From Lolium rigidum (Eukaryota > Streptophyta > Magnoliopsida > Poales > Poaceae), in NCBI RefSeq assembly GCF_022539505.1, contig NC_061510.1:92396292-92460291 (forward strand): 64,000 nt of DNA. Direction: 5' to 3'. Positions 44,231-56,689 of the stretch are shown here, in pieces. Position 1 is the stretch's first letter, and each line of letters opens with the position of its first letter. The translations under genes and the position numbers were made by a program. The notes beneath the pieces are model-generated. The model saw only the letters and a list, made by a program, of their open reading frames with translations. It had not been told where the DNA came from and made no database searches.

Positions 44231-46795
44231 GTTGAGCCCATCTTAATGGCTATAAAGAAAGAACTTCTTGGGAGATAACCCATGTGTTATTTTGCTACAG
44301 TAATTTGTTTTATATTTGAGTCTTGGAAGTTGTTTACTACTGTATCAACCTCTCCTTATCTTAGTTTTGTGTTTTGTTGTGCCAAGTAAAGTCTTTGATA
44401 GTAAAGTGAATACTAGATTTGGATTACTGCGCAGAAACAGATTTCTTTGCTGTCACGAATCTGGGTCCAATTCTCTGTAGGTAACTCAGAAAATTATGCT
44501 AATTTACGAGAGTGATCCTCAGATATGTACGCAACTTTCATTCAATTTGGGTATTTTCATTTGAGCAAGTCTGGTGCCTCAATAAAATCCATCTTTACGG
44601 ACTGTTCTGTTTTGACAGATTCTGCCTTTTATTTCGCATTGCCTCTTTTGCTATGTTGGATGAATTTCTTTGATCTATTAATGTCCAGTAGCTTTATGCA
44701 ATGTCCAGAAGTGTTAAGAATGATTGTGTCACCTCTGAACATGTTAATTTTTATTGTGCACTAACCCTCTAATGAGTTGTTTCGAGTTTGGTGTGGAGGA
44801 AGTTTTCAAGGGTCAAGAGAGGAGGATGATATACTATGATCAAGAAGAGTGAAAGCTCTAAGCTTGGGGATGCCCCGGTGGTTCACCCCTGCATATTTCA
44901 AGAAGACTCAAGCGTCTAAGCTTGGGGATGCCCAAGGCATCCCCTTCTTCATCGACAAATTATCAGGTTCCTTCTCTTGAAACTATATTTTTATTCGGCC
45001 ACATCTTATGTACTTTACTTGGAGCGTCTTTGTGCTTTTATTTTTGTTTTTGTTTGAATAAATGCTTGTGTGGGAGAGAGACACGCTCCGCTAGTTCATA
45101 TGAACACATGTGTTCTTAGCTTTTAATGTTCATGGCGAAGGTTAAAACTGCTTCGTTCATTTTTATATGGTTGGAAACGGAAAATGCTACATGTAGTAAT
45201 TGGTAAAATGTCTTGGATAATGTGATACTTGGCAATTGTTGTGCTCATGTTTAAGCTCTTGCATCATATACTTTGCACCTATTAATGAAGAAACACCTAG
45301 AGCTTGCTAAAATTTGGTTTGCATATTTGGTCTCTCTAAAGTCTAGATAATATCTAGTATTGAGTTTGAACAACAAGGAAGACGGTGTAGAGTCTTATAA
45401 TGTTTACAATATGTCTTTTATGTGAGTTTTGCTGCACCGTTCATCCTTGTGTTTGTTTCAAATAACCTTACTATCCTAAACCTTGTATCGAGAGGGAATA
45501 CTTCTCATGCATCCAAAATACTTGAGCCAACCACTATGCCATTTGTGTCCACCATACCTACCTACTACATAGTATTTCTCCGCCATTCCAAAGTAAATTG
45601 CTTGAGTGCTACCTTTAAAATTCCATCATTCACCTTTACAATATATAGCTCATGGGAAAAATAGCTTTAAAACTATTATGGTATTGAATATGTACTTATG
45701 CACTTTATCTCTTATTAAGTTGCTTGTTGTGCGATAACCATGCTTCTGGGGACGCCATCAACTATTCTTTGTTGAATATCATGTGAGTTGCTATGCATGT
45801 CCGTCTTGTCCGAAGTAAGAGAGATCTACCACCTTAATGGTTGGAGCATGCATATTGTTAGAGAAGAACATTGGGCCGCTAACTAAAGCCATGATTCATG
45901 GTGGAAGTTTCAGTTTTGGACATATATCCTCAATCTCATATGAGAATAATAATTGTTGTCACATGCTTATGCATTAAAGAGGAGTCCATTATCCGTTGTC
46001 CATGTTGTCCCGGTATGGATGTCTAAGTTGAGAATAATCAAAAGCGAGAAATCCAAAATGCGAGCTTTCTCCTTAGACCTTTGTACAGGCGGCATGGAGG
46101 TACCCCATTGTGACACTTGGTTAAAACACGTGTATTGCAATGATCCGGTAGTCCAAGCTAATTAGGACAAGGTGCGGGCACTATTAGTATACTATGCATG
46201 AGGCTTGCAACTTGTGAGATATAATTTACATAACTCATATGCTTTATTACTACCGTTGACAAAATTGTTTCATGTTTTCAAAATAAAAGCTCTAGCACAA
46301 ATATAGCAATCGATGCTTTCCTCTTTGAAGGACCATTCTTTTTACCTTTATGTTGAGTCAGTTCACCTATTTCTCTCCACCTCAAGAAGCAAACACTTGT
46401 GTGAACTGTGCATTGATTCCTACATACTTGCATATTGCACTTGTTATATTACTCTATGTTGACAATTATCCATGAGATATACATGTTACAAGTTGAAAGC
46501 AACCGCTGAAACTTAATCTTCCTTTGTGTTGCTTCAATACCTTTACTTTGATTTATTGCTTTATGAGTTAACTCTTATGCAAGACTTATTGATGCTTGTC
46601 TTGAAGTACTATTCATGAAAAGTCTTTGCTTTATGATTCACTTGTTTATTCATGTCATTACCATTGTTTTGATCGCTGCATTCATTACATATGCTTACAA
46701 TAGTATGATCAAGATTATGATGGCATGTCACTTCATAAATTATCTGTGTTATCGTTTACCTGCTCGGGACGAGCAGGAACTAAGCTTGGGGATGC
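44231..46795. other. LARD non-coding interior
   Basis: About 2.5 kb without a supported ORF. AAGCTTGGGGATGCCC occurs twice (about 44860, 44918), and the related CTAAGCTTGGGGATGC lies just before the 3' LTR at 46780-46795 in the polypurine-tract position. Confidence 0.6.
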
Positions 46796-48497
46796 TGATG
46801 CGTCTCCGACGTATCAATAATTTCTTATGTTCCATGCCACATTATTGATGATATCTACATGTTTTATGCACACTTTATGTCATATTTATGCATTTTCTGG
46901 AACTAACCTATTAACAAGATGCCGAAGTGCCAGTTGTTGTTTTCTGCTGTTTTTGGTTTCAGAAATCCTAGTAACGAAATATTCTCGGAATTGGACGAAA
47001 TCAACGCCCAGGTTCCTATTTTCACCGGAAGCATCCAGAACACCCGAGAGCCGCCAGAGGGGGGCCATGTGGGCCCCAGACGACAGGGTGGCGCGGCCTG
47101 GGCCCTGGCCGCGCCCCCCTATGGTGTCGCCGCCTCGTCGCCCCTCCGACTCCGCCTCTTCGCCTATTTAAAGGTCTCTGACCTAAAACCTCGATACGAA
47201 AAAGCCACGGTACGAGAAACCTTCCAGAGCCGCCGCCATCGCGAAGCCAAGATCTGGGGGACAGGAGTCTCTGTTCCGGCACGCCGCCGGGGCGGGGAAG
47301 TGCCCCCGGAAGGCTTCTCCATCAACACCACCGCCATCTTTATCAACGCTGTTGTCTCCCATGAGGAGGGAGTAGTTCTCCATCAAGGCTCGGGGCTGAA
47401 CCGGTAGCTATGTGGTTCATCTCTCTCCTATGTGCTTCAATACAATAATCTCATGAGCTGCCTTACATGATTGAGATTCATATGATGATGCTTGTAATCT
47501 AGATGTCGTTATGCTAGTCAAGTGAATTTTACTTATGTGATCTCCGGAGACTCCTTGTCCCACGTGTGTAAAGGTGACAGTGTGTGCACCGTGTGGGTCT
47601 CTTAGGCTATATTTCACAGAATACTTATTCACTGTTATGAATGGCATAGTGAAGTGCTTATTTATATCTCTTTATGATTGCAATGTGTTTTATATCACAA
47701 TTTATCTATGTGCTACTCTAGTGATGTTATTAAAATAGTTTTATTCCTCCTACACGGTGTAATGGTGACAGTGTGTGCATCCGTGTTAGTACTTGGCGTA
47801 GGCTATGATTGTGATCTCTTGTAGATTATGAAGTTAACTATTGCTATGATGGTATTGATGTGATCTATTCCTCCTACATAGAGTGAAGGTGACAGTGTGC
47901 ATGCTGTGTTAGTACTTGGTTTAGTCGTGTTGATCTTTCATGCACTCTAAGGTTATTTAAATATGAACATTGAATTGTGGAGCTTGTTAACTCCGGCATT
48001 GAGGGTTCGTGTAATCCTACGCAATGTGTTCATCATCCAACAAGAGAGTGTAGAGTATGCATTTATCTATTCTGTTATGTGATCAATGTTGAGAGTGTCC
48101 ACTAGTGAAAGTGTAATCCCTAGGCCTTGTTCCTAAATACTGCTATCGCTGCTTGTTTACTGTTTTACTGCGTTACTACTGCTACCATATTACCACCATC
48201 AACTACACGCCAGCAAGCTATTTTCTGGCACCGTTGCTACTGCTCATACTTATTTATACCACCTGTATTTCACTATCTCTTCGCCGAACTAGTGCACCTA
48301 TTAGGTGTGTTGGGGACACAAGAGACTTCTTGCTTTGTGGTTGCAGGGTTGCATGAGAGGGATATCTTTGACCTCTTCCTCCCTGAGTTCGATAAACCTT
48401 GGGTGATCCACTTAAGGGAAAATTGCTGCTGTTCTACAAACCTCTGCTCTTGGAGGTCCAACACTGTCTACAAGAATAGAAGCTCCTGTAGACATCA
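46796..48497. repeat. 3' LTR of the LARD
   Basis: Starts TGATGCGTCTCCGACGTATC and ends CTGTAGACATCA. Same length as the 5' LTR. TATTTAAA at 47165-47172. Confidence 0.9.
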
Positions 48498-48836
48498 GCG
48501 ATCAACACAGATAGTCTAACGCTCGCGCCGAACATCCCCCATCTTCTTCTTCCTCCGAGCTCGAGTGGGAGTCTTCAACGGTCAGCGCCCAGAAACGCCC
48601 AAACGAAGCCCTCTCCGATGAAGCAGACGGTGGCGGAGTACCTTCGGCGGCCGGCAGGCCTGGATCGCCGCTGTGGTCGCCCGTGCAGACGTCGGTTCGT
48701 CTAACGGTCATTTTTCTACAAGCATGTAAATCCAAGAATAAATTTTTGCAGCCACTAAATCACTTCACAAAGCCCATCTTTTATATAGTATTATTCGAAA
48801 TTTATGTCTTTTCTGTATCGTTTGATTAGCTTCATT

Positions 48837-49144
48837 TTTTTTAGAATACAGTACACCGCAGACGCTCACAAACACGCACGTACAAACATCCCTATGAACG
48901 CACGCACGCACACCCTACCCCTATGAGCACCTCCGAGGAACTGGCCAGAAATATCTTGAGGTTGACGAAGTCACCACTGGTGCTTCGCTGTTGACGGGCA
49001 CGTCACCTACCACTGAAAGCATAGCGCCGGTTAAATCCTGAAATAAACCAGATAAATGCAAACACTTCTATCAAGTCTAGGACTTGAACCTAGGTGGGCT
49101 GGTTCCACCACAAGGACCTAACCATCAGAGCCAGCTCTCTTTGC
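48837..49144 (-). mobile_element. tRNA-derived SINE (Au-like)
   Basis: The minus strand starts at 49144 with a tRNA-like head: box A TGGCTCTGATGGTTAGG and box B GGTTCAAGTCC. The body has GGTGACGTGCCCGTCAAC and TGTGCGTGCGTGCGTTCATA, and the 3' tail has CTGTATTCTAAAAAAAA. The target duplication GATTAGCTTCATT is exact on both sides (48824-48836, 49145-49157). SINEs of this type use LINE machinery. Good boxes suggest it could still be read by RNA polymerase III, which is inference. Confidence 0.85.
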
Positions 49145-49157
49145 GATTAGCTTCATT

Positions 49158-51237
49158 CTTTGGAAGACACCAAATATGTTTTGCCTCATCTTATATCGGA
49201 GTGACGTGCTTCAACTTTGCTATCCCCGTTATAGTCTTCCTCATCATCTACTACACTTACTCAATCGCTTCTGCGCTACTATTATTTGAATTTGCAGCAT
49301 TTCGCTTAAACTTCTATTCGCCCCTCTCTAGTCATCATTTTCTAATCTTTCATTTTACAAACTTATAAATCCAAAGCATAAATATCTGCCGCCAATAAAT
49401 TCTCGGAAAAGATGGGAGTTTTAGAAACTATGGTCGTTGGGTAGGGTCCCTAGGAAACCACTTACGAGACGAGATATTTTCCCTCATTTCAGAAAGTCCA
49501 TCTTTTATTCTTTTTTTTTTTTGCTATGTGAATGTTTTTCTTCTGATCATGTTCTCAGAATCACAATATGTTATTTTTCTACAGAAGATAAAACTTGATT
49601 GGTACATGATTGTAAATTGTGATCAGTACTTCAGCACTGAGTAATACAAATACAGGATAGTTATGGACGTTAGCGTCCTCCAAAAGTCTAAGTGGTCCAA
49701 CAAAATATGAAGTTTCACCATCATATATTAAAAAAACAAAAAGGAACGCAAAAGAAAAGCACAACGATCATCGATCCCTCTCTTTCTAGTGTCGAATTCT
49801 AACAATAGTATAGTACATCAAGTAGCGAACTATTCATTTCTAATTAGATCGCAAAAGGAAGAGCTATTCATCCCCAACCTATACTAGATAAATATTAGAG
49901 GAGGAAACCAGATGCTTCACAGGAATGCATTATGTTTTCAGCACACGGCTTCGGTGGGTTCAAAAAAAGCAACGTCATATACAGAGCCAGGACGTCGAGG
50001 AACCGGAATCAGAATCACAAAAACACTGAGGTGAGAGCGGAATGGAATGTTCCCCGCAGGTGCCACTCTACGAACCGTCCAAAAACCAGAGGGAAATCAA
50101 AGCCGTTAAAGGCCACAAAATCGGGGACCAGAGCTGGAAAGCCTCGAGGAATAAACAATAAAGGACTACTCGATCAGCGATAGATAGATAGATAGGGAGA
50201 GTCGAGGAGATCTTTTCAGTCAGTTACTGCCAGTGATCGAGGTTTTAGACTGTGAGAGGCGATCGACGACGATAATTCTTCACTCGTGACATGCTTGTGC
50301 CTTCTGCTTAATAGCTAGCTATATGTCTAGTTTAATGCTCGCTAGATGTGCCTGCATATGCAAGATTCTGACGGCGATGGCAAGGGTTATCTGGTGGAAT
50401 ATGGGCGCGAGGCTGGCGGCCCAATCTTTTGCTGGGAGGTGACATGAAAAGTTATGACTTCAGATGCTTCACGAGGCTGTCACTACTCTAGCTTGCACTG
50501 TCCGGTAATGGCACTCGCCGATCTCCAGTTCTCTGCCCGTATGGAATTGCACGATGATGATATAGCAGTACTCGATTCCCTGTTTGCGTGCACCGATGCT
50601 TTGCTTATTCCTGTCCATTTCAGGCATTTTTAAAGCCGTGTCTCGAGATGTACATATATGCCTGCTTCCACAACTTGCACTACTGGCATCCGTGGTGCTT
50701 TCGAATTTCTATCTGATGCGGAAAGGGCCGACTAGTTTGATGCAGTGTTGGAGATAGGACAAAAACTTAGGAAGGCTTCTAGGACAAGGCTAACATTAGG
50801 CATAGACAAATTGTCAGCTTCGACCTCTGGATCATCTCACATTTGTTTCATGGCACCATGCAAGCAGCGCGGGCTGGGGGTGTATTTTCAGAAACAGAAA
50901 TCTGATCATAGCATTATATGATAATGATATATGTAAGTTAGCCAAAAAAAATCTATGTTTCAGATAAAACAGAGGCCGAGTTTACTTGATATATGTTTGA
51001 TATTAATATATTGACCTTTATCGAAAAAAGTAAGTTCTAGAAAATAGGAAAAGAACATACTACATATATAGAGGAAGAGAAAACATTTGTAAAGAGAAGA
51101 ATCTGGTCTCTACGTGGATTGATGCAAGTAGACATGATATTTTATGGTTTATAGTTAGTGTAACTTGTTGTACGCTGACTTAATTTGTTTTGTTTTTCCT
51201 ATCTCATCTTCTTTTGACAAATTACATTCTATGTATC
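49158..51237. other. Intergenic region with a possible LINE 3' tail
   Basis: No gene recognised. GATATTAATATATTGACCTT followed by TATCGAAAAAA at about 51000-51027 looks like a plus-strand LINE tail of the family seen at 22434 and 28450. A short (GATA)n run is at 50183-50196. Confidence 0.4.
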
Positions 51238-51365
51238 TGTTAGACTGTACATATACGTAGAGCTTCTGTGTATTATACCTGTAATATTGTACATGTTGTA
51301 CACTATAAATATAAACCCTACGCCAACCCTATTGGGTGTCGAGCGTTCCCAAACCCTGTTTTACA
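51238..51365 (+). repeat. 5' LTR of the Copia element (about 128 bp)
   Basis: Begins TGTTAGACTGTAC and ends GTTTTACA, directly before the PBS. It has a TATAAATATAAACC core promoter at about 51304. The left edge is inferred from the TG start, since no partner LTR is available for comparison. Confidence 0.55.
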
Positions 51366-51376
51366 TGGTATCAAGA
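51366..51376 (+). other. Primer binding site of the Copia element
   Basis: TGGTATCAAGA, close to the TGGTATCAGAGC complement of initiator tRNA-Met used by most plant Copia elements. Confidence 0.7.
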
Positions 51377-54236
51377 CCTAATCCGATCCAATCATAACTT
51401 CCGCTGCCCTCTCCACCGCGTCGGCCGCCGCCGCCTCGACGGCCGCCATCGCCTCGGTCCCTTCCGCCTCGAGCACGACGGTCACCTCTACGGCATCGTC
51501 GGGCGCCTCCTCTCCCGCATCGGCTGTCGCTGCTCTGCCGGCGTCGACCGCCTCGGTTCCCATCGCGTCGACCACGTCGTCTACTCCCGCGATGCAATCT
51601 GCCTCGACCACCGCATCGGTGTCGCCGTTCCTCGCGGCTCTTCTCGCTGGGACTGCTCCTCTGCCCCTTGTTCCGCCACCGATCTCCACTCGCGTGGCGG
51701 GCTCGACCTTCGCCAATGGCGCCGGGTGGCCCTTCTCCGCCCTGGTCTCTCCGCTAGCCCAGGCGCCATCGCCACAATCGGCGCCGCCTCCTGCGCAGGC
51801 TCCCTCGGCGCCGCCCATGGCTCCTTCGCCCGCGTATTACACGCCGCCCCCGGCTGCCCCTGCTCCGATCACGGCTCTTCCTGGCGTCCCTGGCGCTGCT
51901 GCCCCGTTGCCGCCGTTAGCTGTGTCGGCGCCCCTGGTGCCCTATGGTGCTGGTCCCTATGGCCAGCCCTTGTTCTACGGCATGCCGCCCATGGCCTATG
52001 GGCCGCACTCTCCGCCGCCACCTCCACCCGTCGCGAACACGACGCCTGCTGATGTTCCTGTCGCTGTGCCCGCTGCTGTATCGGACGCCGGCCATGCTAT
52101 ACCTGCTGCTCCGTTCCACTTCGCCCATCTTCTGACGGTCAAGCTCAACGCCGACAACTATCTCCTGTGGCGAGCCCAAGTGTTGCCTCTTCTGCGCAGC
52201 CATTACCTCGAGGGCTTCGTTGATGGGACACTGCCGTGTCCTCCGGCTGTTATTCAGCTTACAACGGCTGACGGTGCCCCGATGGTTATCACTAATCCGG
52301 CGCATCGCCTTTGGGTTGCTCAGGATCAAGCAATCCTTGGTGCTATACAGTCCTTGCTCACTCCCTCGGTGGCGGGCATGGTTGTCTTTGCTACGTCCTC
52401 GCGAGATGCTTGGGCAACGCTAGACTCCAGCTTCTCCTCGCAGTCTATGGCTCGGTCTATGGCGATCCGCACTAAACTTAATGAAATCAAGAAGCTGGAC
52501 TCCTCTATGTCCACCTATTACAATAAGGTCAAGGAGATGGCGGACATCCTTTCTTCCATTGGGCAACCTCTCCGAGATGAGGAGTTCACCTCCTTCCTTC
52601 TCAAAGGACTTGACGAAGACTATGAGGCTCTTGTGGAGAACATCAACGGTCGGGACACTCCTCTTCCGCCCCGCGAGCTTTATGCTCGCCTTCTCAATAC
52701 TGAGCAACGTCGCCTGAAGATGCGTCCTGATGGTCCCTCTGATGCTGCGGCCAACGCGGCCTACCGTGGTGGCACACGTGGCCCTCAGCAGCCGCGCTCG
52801 CAAGGCGGGCCTCCGCCGCAGCCCCGCCAGCCAGCCCCACCGCCTCGCCCTAACAGCAACACTGCTGGACGTGGCCGTGCCTGGCAGTGCCCGGCTTGTG
52901 GCACCAAGGTGCCCTGTCAGCTTTGCGGCATTGAGGGCCATCTTGCTTCTCGGTGCCACAGACGCTTCAAGCAAGAGTTCATTGGTATTGGGAATGATGG
53001 TCGCGGTAATGAGAAACAGGCGGCTCTCGCGACACAGGGGTCTACTTCGTCTTACCCTGTTGATCCCACGTGGTACATGGACACTGGCGCTACTGATCAT
53101 CTGACACATGATCTCTCTCACCTAACCTCGCGGGAGTCCTACACCGGCCATGACCAGGTTCGCACCGCTGACGGGTCAGGTATGCACATCTCCCATGTTG
53201 GCCAGGAATCCCTTCTTACCCGTACATCCAAGTCTATTCATCTTCGTAATGTTCTTCGTGTTCCCTCGGTCACTCGTAATTTACTGTCTGTTAAAAAGCT
53301 CGCTCTTGATAATGATGTCTTTGTTGAGTTTCACCCGTTTCATTTTTTTGTCAAGGACCGAGTCACGAGGGACGTTCTTCTTAGAGGTTGGAGTCGCCAT
53401 GGTCTTTACTCTCTTGATGTGCCTGCCGCCCCCCATGTTCTCAGTGCCGTGCGAGCTTCGTCGTCACATTGGCACTCTCACCTTGGTCATCCTGCCACTC
53501 CCATTGTTCGTCATGTGCTTCGTCGTCATGATCTCCCATTTGTGTCTAGTAATAAAGAACCTGCAGTCTGTGATGCCTGTCAGCAAGGCAAGAGTCATCA
53601 GTTACCCTTTTCAGTGTCAAATTATGTAGCCAAAACTCCTCTTGAGCTTATTTATTCAGATGTGTGGGGCCATGCCCAAACTTCTGTTACTGGTCACAAC
53701 TATTATGTCAGTTTTATTGATGCATATAGTCGCTTTACATGGATTTATCTGCTGAAACGAGTCTGATGTGTTTGATATCTTCTTGCAATTCCAACGTCAT
53801 GTAGAGAGGCTCCTCAAGGAGAAAATTGTTTATGTTCAGTCCGACTGCGGGGGTGAGTATCGTAATCTTAGTTCCTTCTTTCAGAAGCATGGCATTGCTC
53901 ACCGTGTCGCTTGCCCCCATACTCACCAACAGAATGGCGTAGCTGAGCGTAAACACCGTCACATTGTTGAAACTGGCATAACCCTTCTTGCGCATGCATC
54001 TGTTCCTTTTCGCTTTTGGAGTGATGCGTTTGTTACAGCTTGTTTTCTCATTAACAGGCTTCCCACTAGACTTCTGAATATGAAAACACCTGTTGAGCTA
54101 TTATTTCATGAACCTCCAGACTACACCTTTCTCAAAGTGTTTGGGTGTGCGTGTTGGCCACACCTACGTCCCTACAATAGTCGCAAACTGGAGTTCCCAC
54201 TAGTAGGAAAACACTTATAGGCGAAGCTTAGTTCTG

Positions 54237-54515
54237 TGGCGCACCGTTTTGAGTGCGCCACAGAAACTTATTTTGTGGCGCACAAAGCTCGGTGCGCCAC
54301 AGAAATAGCTTAATTTTGTGGCGCAGCAGCCGACCATGCGCCACAAAAACTTGGCGGGCCCCACAACCTGTCACCCCCAATTATCGGTGTACGTATTTAC
54401 GTGGCGCACGCGGTGCGCTGCGCCACGAGAATTGCTGTCTACGTGGCGCACTTGCTTTGGTGCGCCACGGAAGTAGTTGATTCCGTGGCGCACTTGTTCC
54501 GGTGCGCCACGGGAA
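54237..54515. repeat. Left subterminal repeats of the 5.2-kb CACTA
   Basis: Alternating GTGGCGCAC and GTGCGCCAC(AG) units that can pair with each other, spaced 20-30 bases. They match the set at 59159-59342. Confidence 0.85.
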
Positions 54516-54900
54516 CTAAGGAACTTAGCTATATCATCCCGTGCCCTCCCCCGCCCACGCCTGTTCACCTCTGATCCGTACCGCGCGCCTCTCCCCTCTC
54601 CCCTCTCCTCACCGCGCGCCGCCATGGTCGGCGCCATCGCCGTCGCCGTCGCCGCCGCCTTCCTACGCGAGGGCCGCCTGCCGCCACGCTCCTCCCATCC
54701 CCGCCACCTGCGGCACAAGCTGCCGCTACGGCGAGGAGGGGCCGCCGCGAGGAGGGGCCGCCGTCGCGTCAAGGTGGAGGAGCCGCCGCGACCTCCACCC
54801 TTGCCGTCGTCGTCGGTGAGCTCCTCCACAACTCGTTGTTGTCGTCGGTGAGCTCCCTCCCTCTTCCTCCCCTCCCCTCCCTCTTCCTCCCCGCGCGAGC
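54516..54900 (+). other. GC-rich leader-like block in the CACTA, no coding call
   Basis: CTATATC at 54528 could be a TATA box. A CCG/CTC-rich segment follows, with a direct repeat of TCGTCGGTGAGCTCC (about 54809 and 54842). ORFs are open on both strands only because of composition. Confidence 0.4.
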
Positions 54901-55407
54901 ACAACGTGCTCGACGAAATGCTCGCTCCGGATGTATTGCTGTTGTTGCTCCGGATGCATTGCCCCTAATCGTTTTGCTTCATATGGTGTTCATATGCATT
55001 GCTGCTGCTGCTAGTGATGCTTATTGGAGTGTTCTATATGTTGTTCGAACTCTGTACAATGTGACAATGAAATTGTTCCGAACCGTACACTGTATATGGT
55101 GTTCATATGCATTGCTGCTGCTGCTAGTGATGCTTATAGAAAGATGTGACAATGAAATTGTCTATGCTTATAGAAATTGGAGTGTTCTATATGCTTATAG
55201 AAATTGTCTATGCCTCTGCCTCTCTGTACTTGTTCTATAAATCCTTGTCTGAACCTGTACAAGGTAATGCAGACTTGCTCACTTGGTATTGCTTGCTAGT
55301 TGGACATTTGGTTGGTTTTGATGCTACTGGTTCATTTAAATGCATGAAATGCTACTATGGTATGCTACTGGTGGTATCCTTGTGAAGAAAATGATGGATT
55401 CTTGTGA

Positions 55408-55710
55408 GCTTATGATGGATTTCTTTTAAGGACTCTAGCTAGATTAGAGGGGAAAAGTTGCTGCTTTGTTGCCTATGATAATGGATCATCAAATGTTTCC
55501 CTTTGTCCCTGGTTGCCTCCTTAATTGATGCCTTATGATCCAAATGACCCAAGTCTTGCATGATCCCATTTATCCCTAATGTTGCTTAAGATGAATAAAT
55601 TCCCTCTAATCACCATTTGGAGATCAAGACTAGTTCTTGATTTCCATTAGCTAGACTCCAATATTAAAAATTTCTCCCAAATATGGAGACAAACATTTTA
55701 ACATTACCCC
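55408..55710. repeat. Direct repeat copy 1 (about 310 bp)
   Basis: Starts TTATGATGGATTTCTTTTAA and ends ACATTTTAACATTACCCCAA. Repeated almost unchanged at 56368-56676. A third partial copy (ACTGGATCATCAAATGTTTC onward) lies at 56223-56292. Confidence 0.9.
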
Positions 55711-56367
55711 AATTGATGCCTTTGTCCCTGGTTTCCTCCTTAATTGATTCCTTATGATCTATTTCTTGTTGGCTTTGATGAAAATAGAGATATCCACAGT
55801 AGGGGATCATGTAAATGAATGCCACTTGTGGTATCCTTTGAAGAAAAAGGACTGTTTACGATGGTTTTAAAAGGCTAGGTGGTGCTAGGTGATTCGGTTG
55901 GCTACCAAGACTTGTCTCATCTGGTTAGCTGGGATATGCTATGTGTTGTTGCTTGTTTAGGCATATCTATCACTTACTTGGATTTCTTGGTTCTTGATTG
56001 GCCTCTCTTTTGCCAGCATCACTTGGTCTATATACCAAGTGATGAATAATCCCTTTGGAGCATCTGCTCCATGCATGCTATGTGTGTGTGAGCTGCTTGT
56101 AGTGTCACTTGACTATTCAAGTTTCAATGTTGGTTACTTTTCCTCTAGTGCAAGAAATGGTTGAGCAGATGTTTATCCACTGTTGGCCTTTATTCTTGGG
56201 TAGCTCAAAGTGTCATGCACTTACTGGATCATCAAATGTTTCCCTTAATTTGTCCCTGGTTGCCTCCTTAATTGATGCCTTATGATCCAAATTACTATAT
56301 TATTGGATTGAGTGATATGGCTACTGCTTGTTTGCTCTCCAAATGCTATATATGTGTATTTGACCAT

Positions 56368-56676
56368 GCTTATGATGGATTTCTTTTAAGGACTCTAGCT
56401 AGATTAGAGGGGAAAAAGTTGTTGCTTTGTTGCCTATGATAATGGATCATCAAATGTTTCCCTTTGTCCCTGGTTGCCTCCTTAATTAATGCCTTATGAT
56501 CCAAATGACCCAAGTCCCTTGCATGATCCCATTTGTCCCTAATGTTGCTTAAGATGAATAAATTCCCTCTAATCACCATTTGGAGATCAAGACTAGTTCT
56601 TGATTTCCATTAGCTAGACTCCAATATTAAAAATGTCTCCCAAATATGGAGACAAACATTTTAACATTACCCCAAG
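56368..56676. repeat. Direct repeat copy 2 (about 310 bp)
   Basis: Same sequence as 55408-55710, with a few substitutions and small indels (for example CAAGTCTTGC versus CAAGTCCCTTGC). Confidence 0.9.
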
Positions 56677-56689
56677 TGATTTACTTGTC

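Larger units (their letters stand above)
41630..48497. mobile_element. LARD-type LTR retrotransposon, 6868 bp
   Basis: Flanked by GCGAT on both sides (41625-41629, 48498-48502). It starts TGATACGTCTCC and ends GACATCA. The LTRs are 1702 bp each and differ mainly by C/T and G/A changes (about eight in the first 250 bases, far fewer later), so the insertion is fairly young. The 3.46-kb interior has no gag, protease, RT or integrase. It has only one decayed conserved ORF. Long LTRs plus a non-coding interior define a large retrotransposon derivative, which depends on another element's enzymes. Confidence 0.9.
37781..48708 (-). pseudogene. LINE ORF1 (nucleic-acid-binding protein), interrupted by the LARD
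   Basis: ORF1 begins near 48708 (MTVRRTDVCTGDHSGDPG; FGRFWALTVEDS; SSSEEEE). The LARD enters right after LDYLC, where a TGA (probably a former CGA) also stops the frame. It continues at 41624 and downward with DDVAGWTMVRRWLRSADNLD, then a Gly/Arg/Asp-rich region (GRGRGDRGDRGD). Two adjacent CCHC zinc knuckles follow at about 40215-40145 (CFRCKKPGHQIDTC and CDICESPNHISSAC, separated by a frameshift). After these come a DUF4283-like part (VTVEGDPMSIPKIADCLRRI; PLYILPEVWLRVREIP), an Ala/Pro-rich linker (39000-38500) and a Ser/Lys-rich end at 37781. The pattern fits ORF1 proteins that coat LINE RNA. Confidence 0.75.
34025..48716 (-). mobile_element. LINE (non-LTR retrotransposon), near full length, split by a LARD
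   Basis: The 3' end is the run of T at 34025, preceded on the minus strand by GCCGATGCAGAGGCCGGGGC, a common plant LINE tail. The 5' end is at 48716. The target duplication TACAAGCATG flanks both ends (34015-34024 and 48717-48726). Removing the LARD (41630-48497 plus one GCGAT) leaves about 7.8 kb with two ORFs on the minus strand. The length and the intact 5' end make this a rare full-length LINE insertion. Stops and frameshifts in both ORFs make it inactive. Confidence 0.85.

Noticed and set aside
41630..48497. Autonomous Gypsy element
   Set aside because: No gag, protease, RT, RNase H or integrase motif in any frame of the interior.
49080..49144. tRNA gene
   Set aside because: A and B boxes are present but the cloverleaf is incomplete and the sequence continues into a SINE body with a target duplication.
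51336..52329. ORFs in other frames and on the minus strand over Copia gag
   Set aside because: Shadows of the Pro/Ala-rich gag N-terminus. The true frame contains gag, zinc-knuckle and protease motifs.
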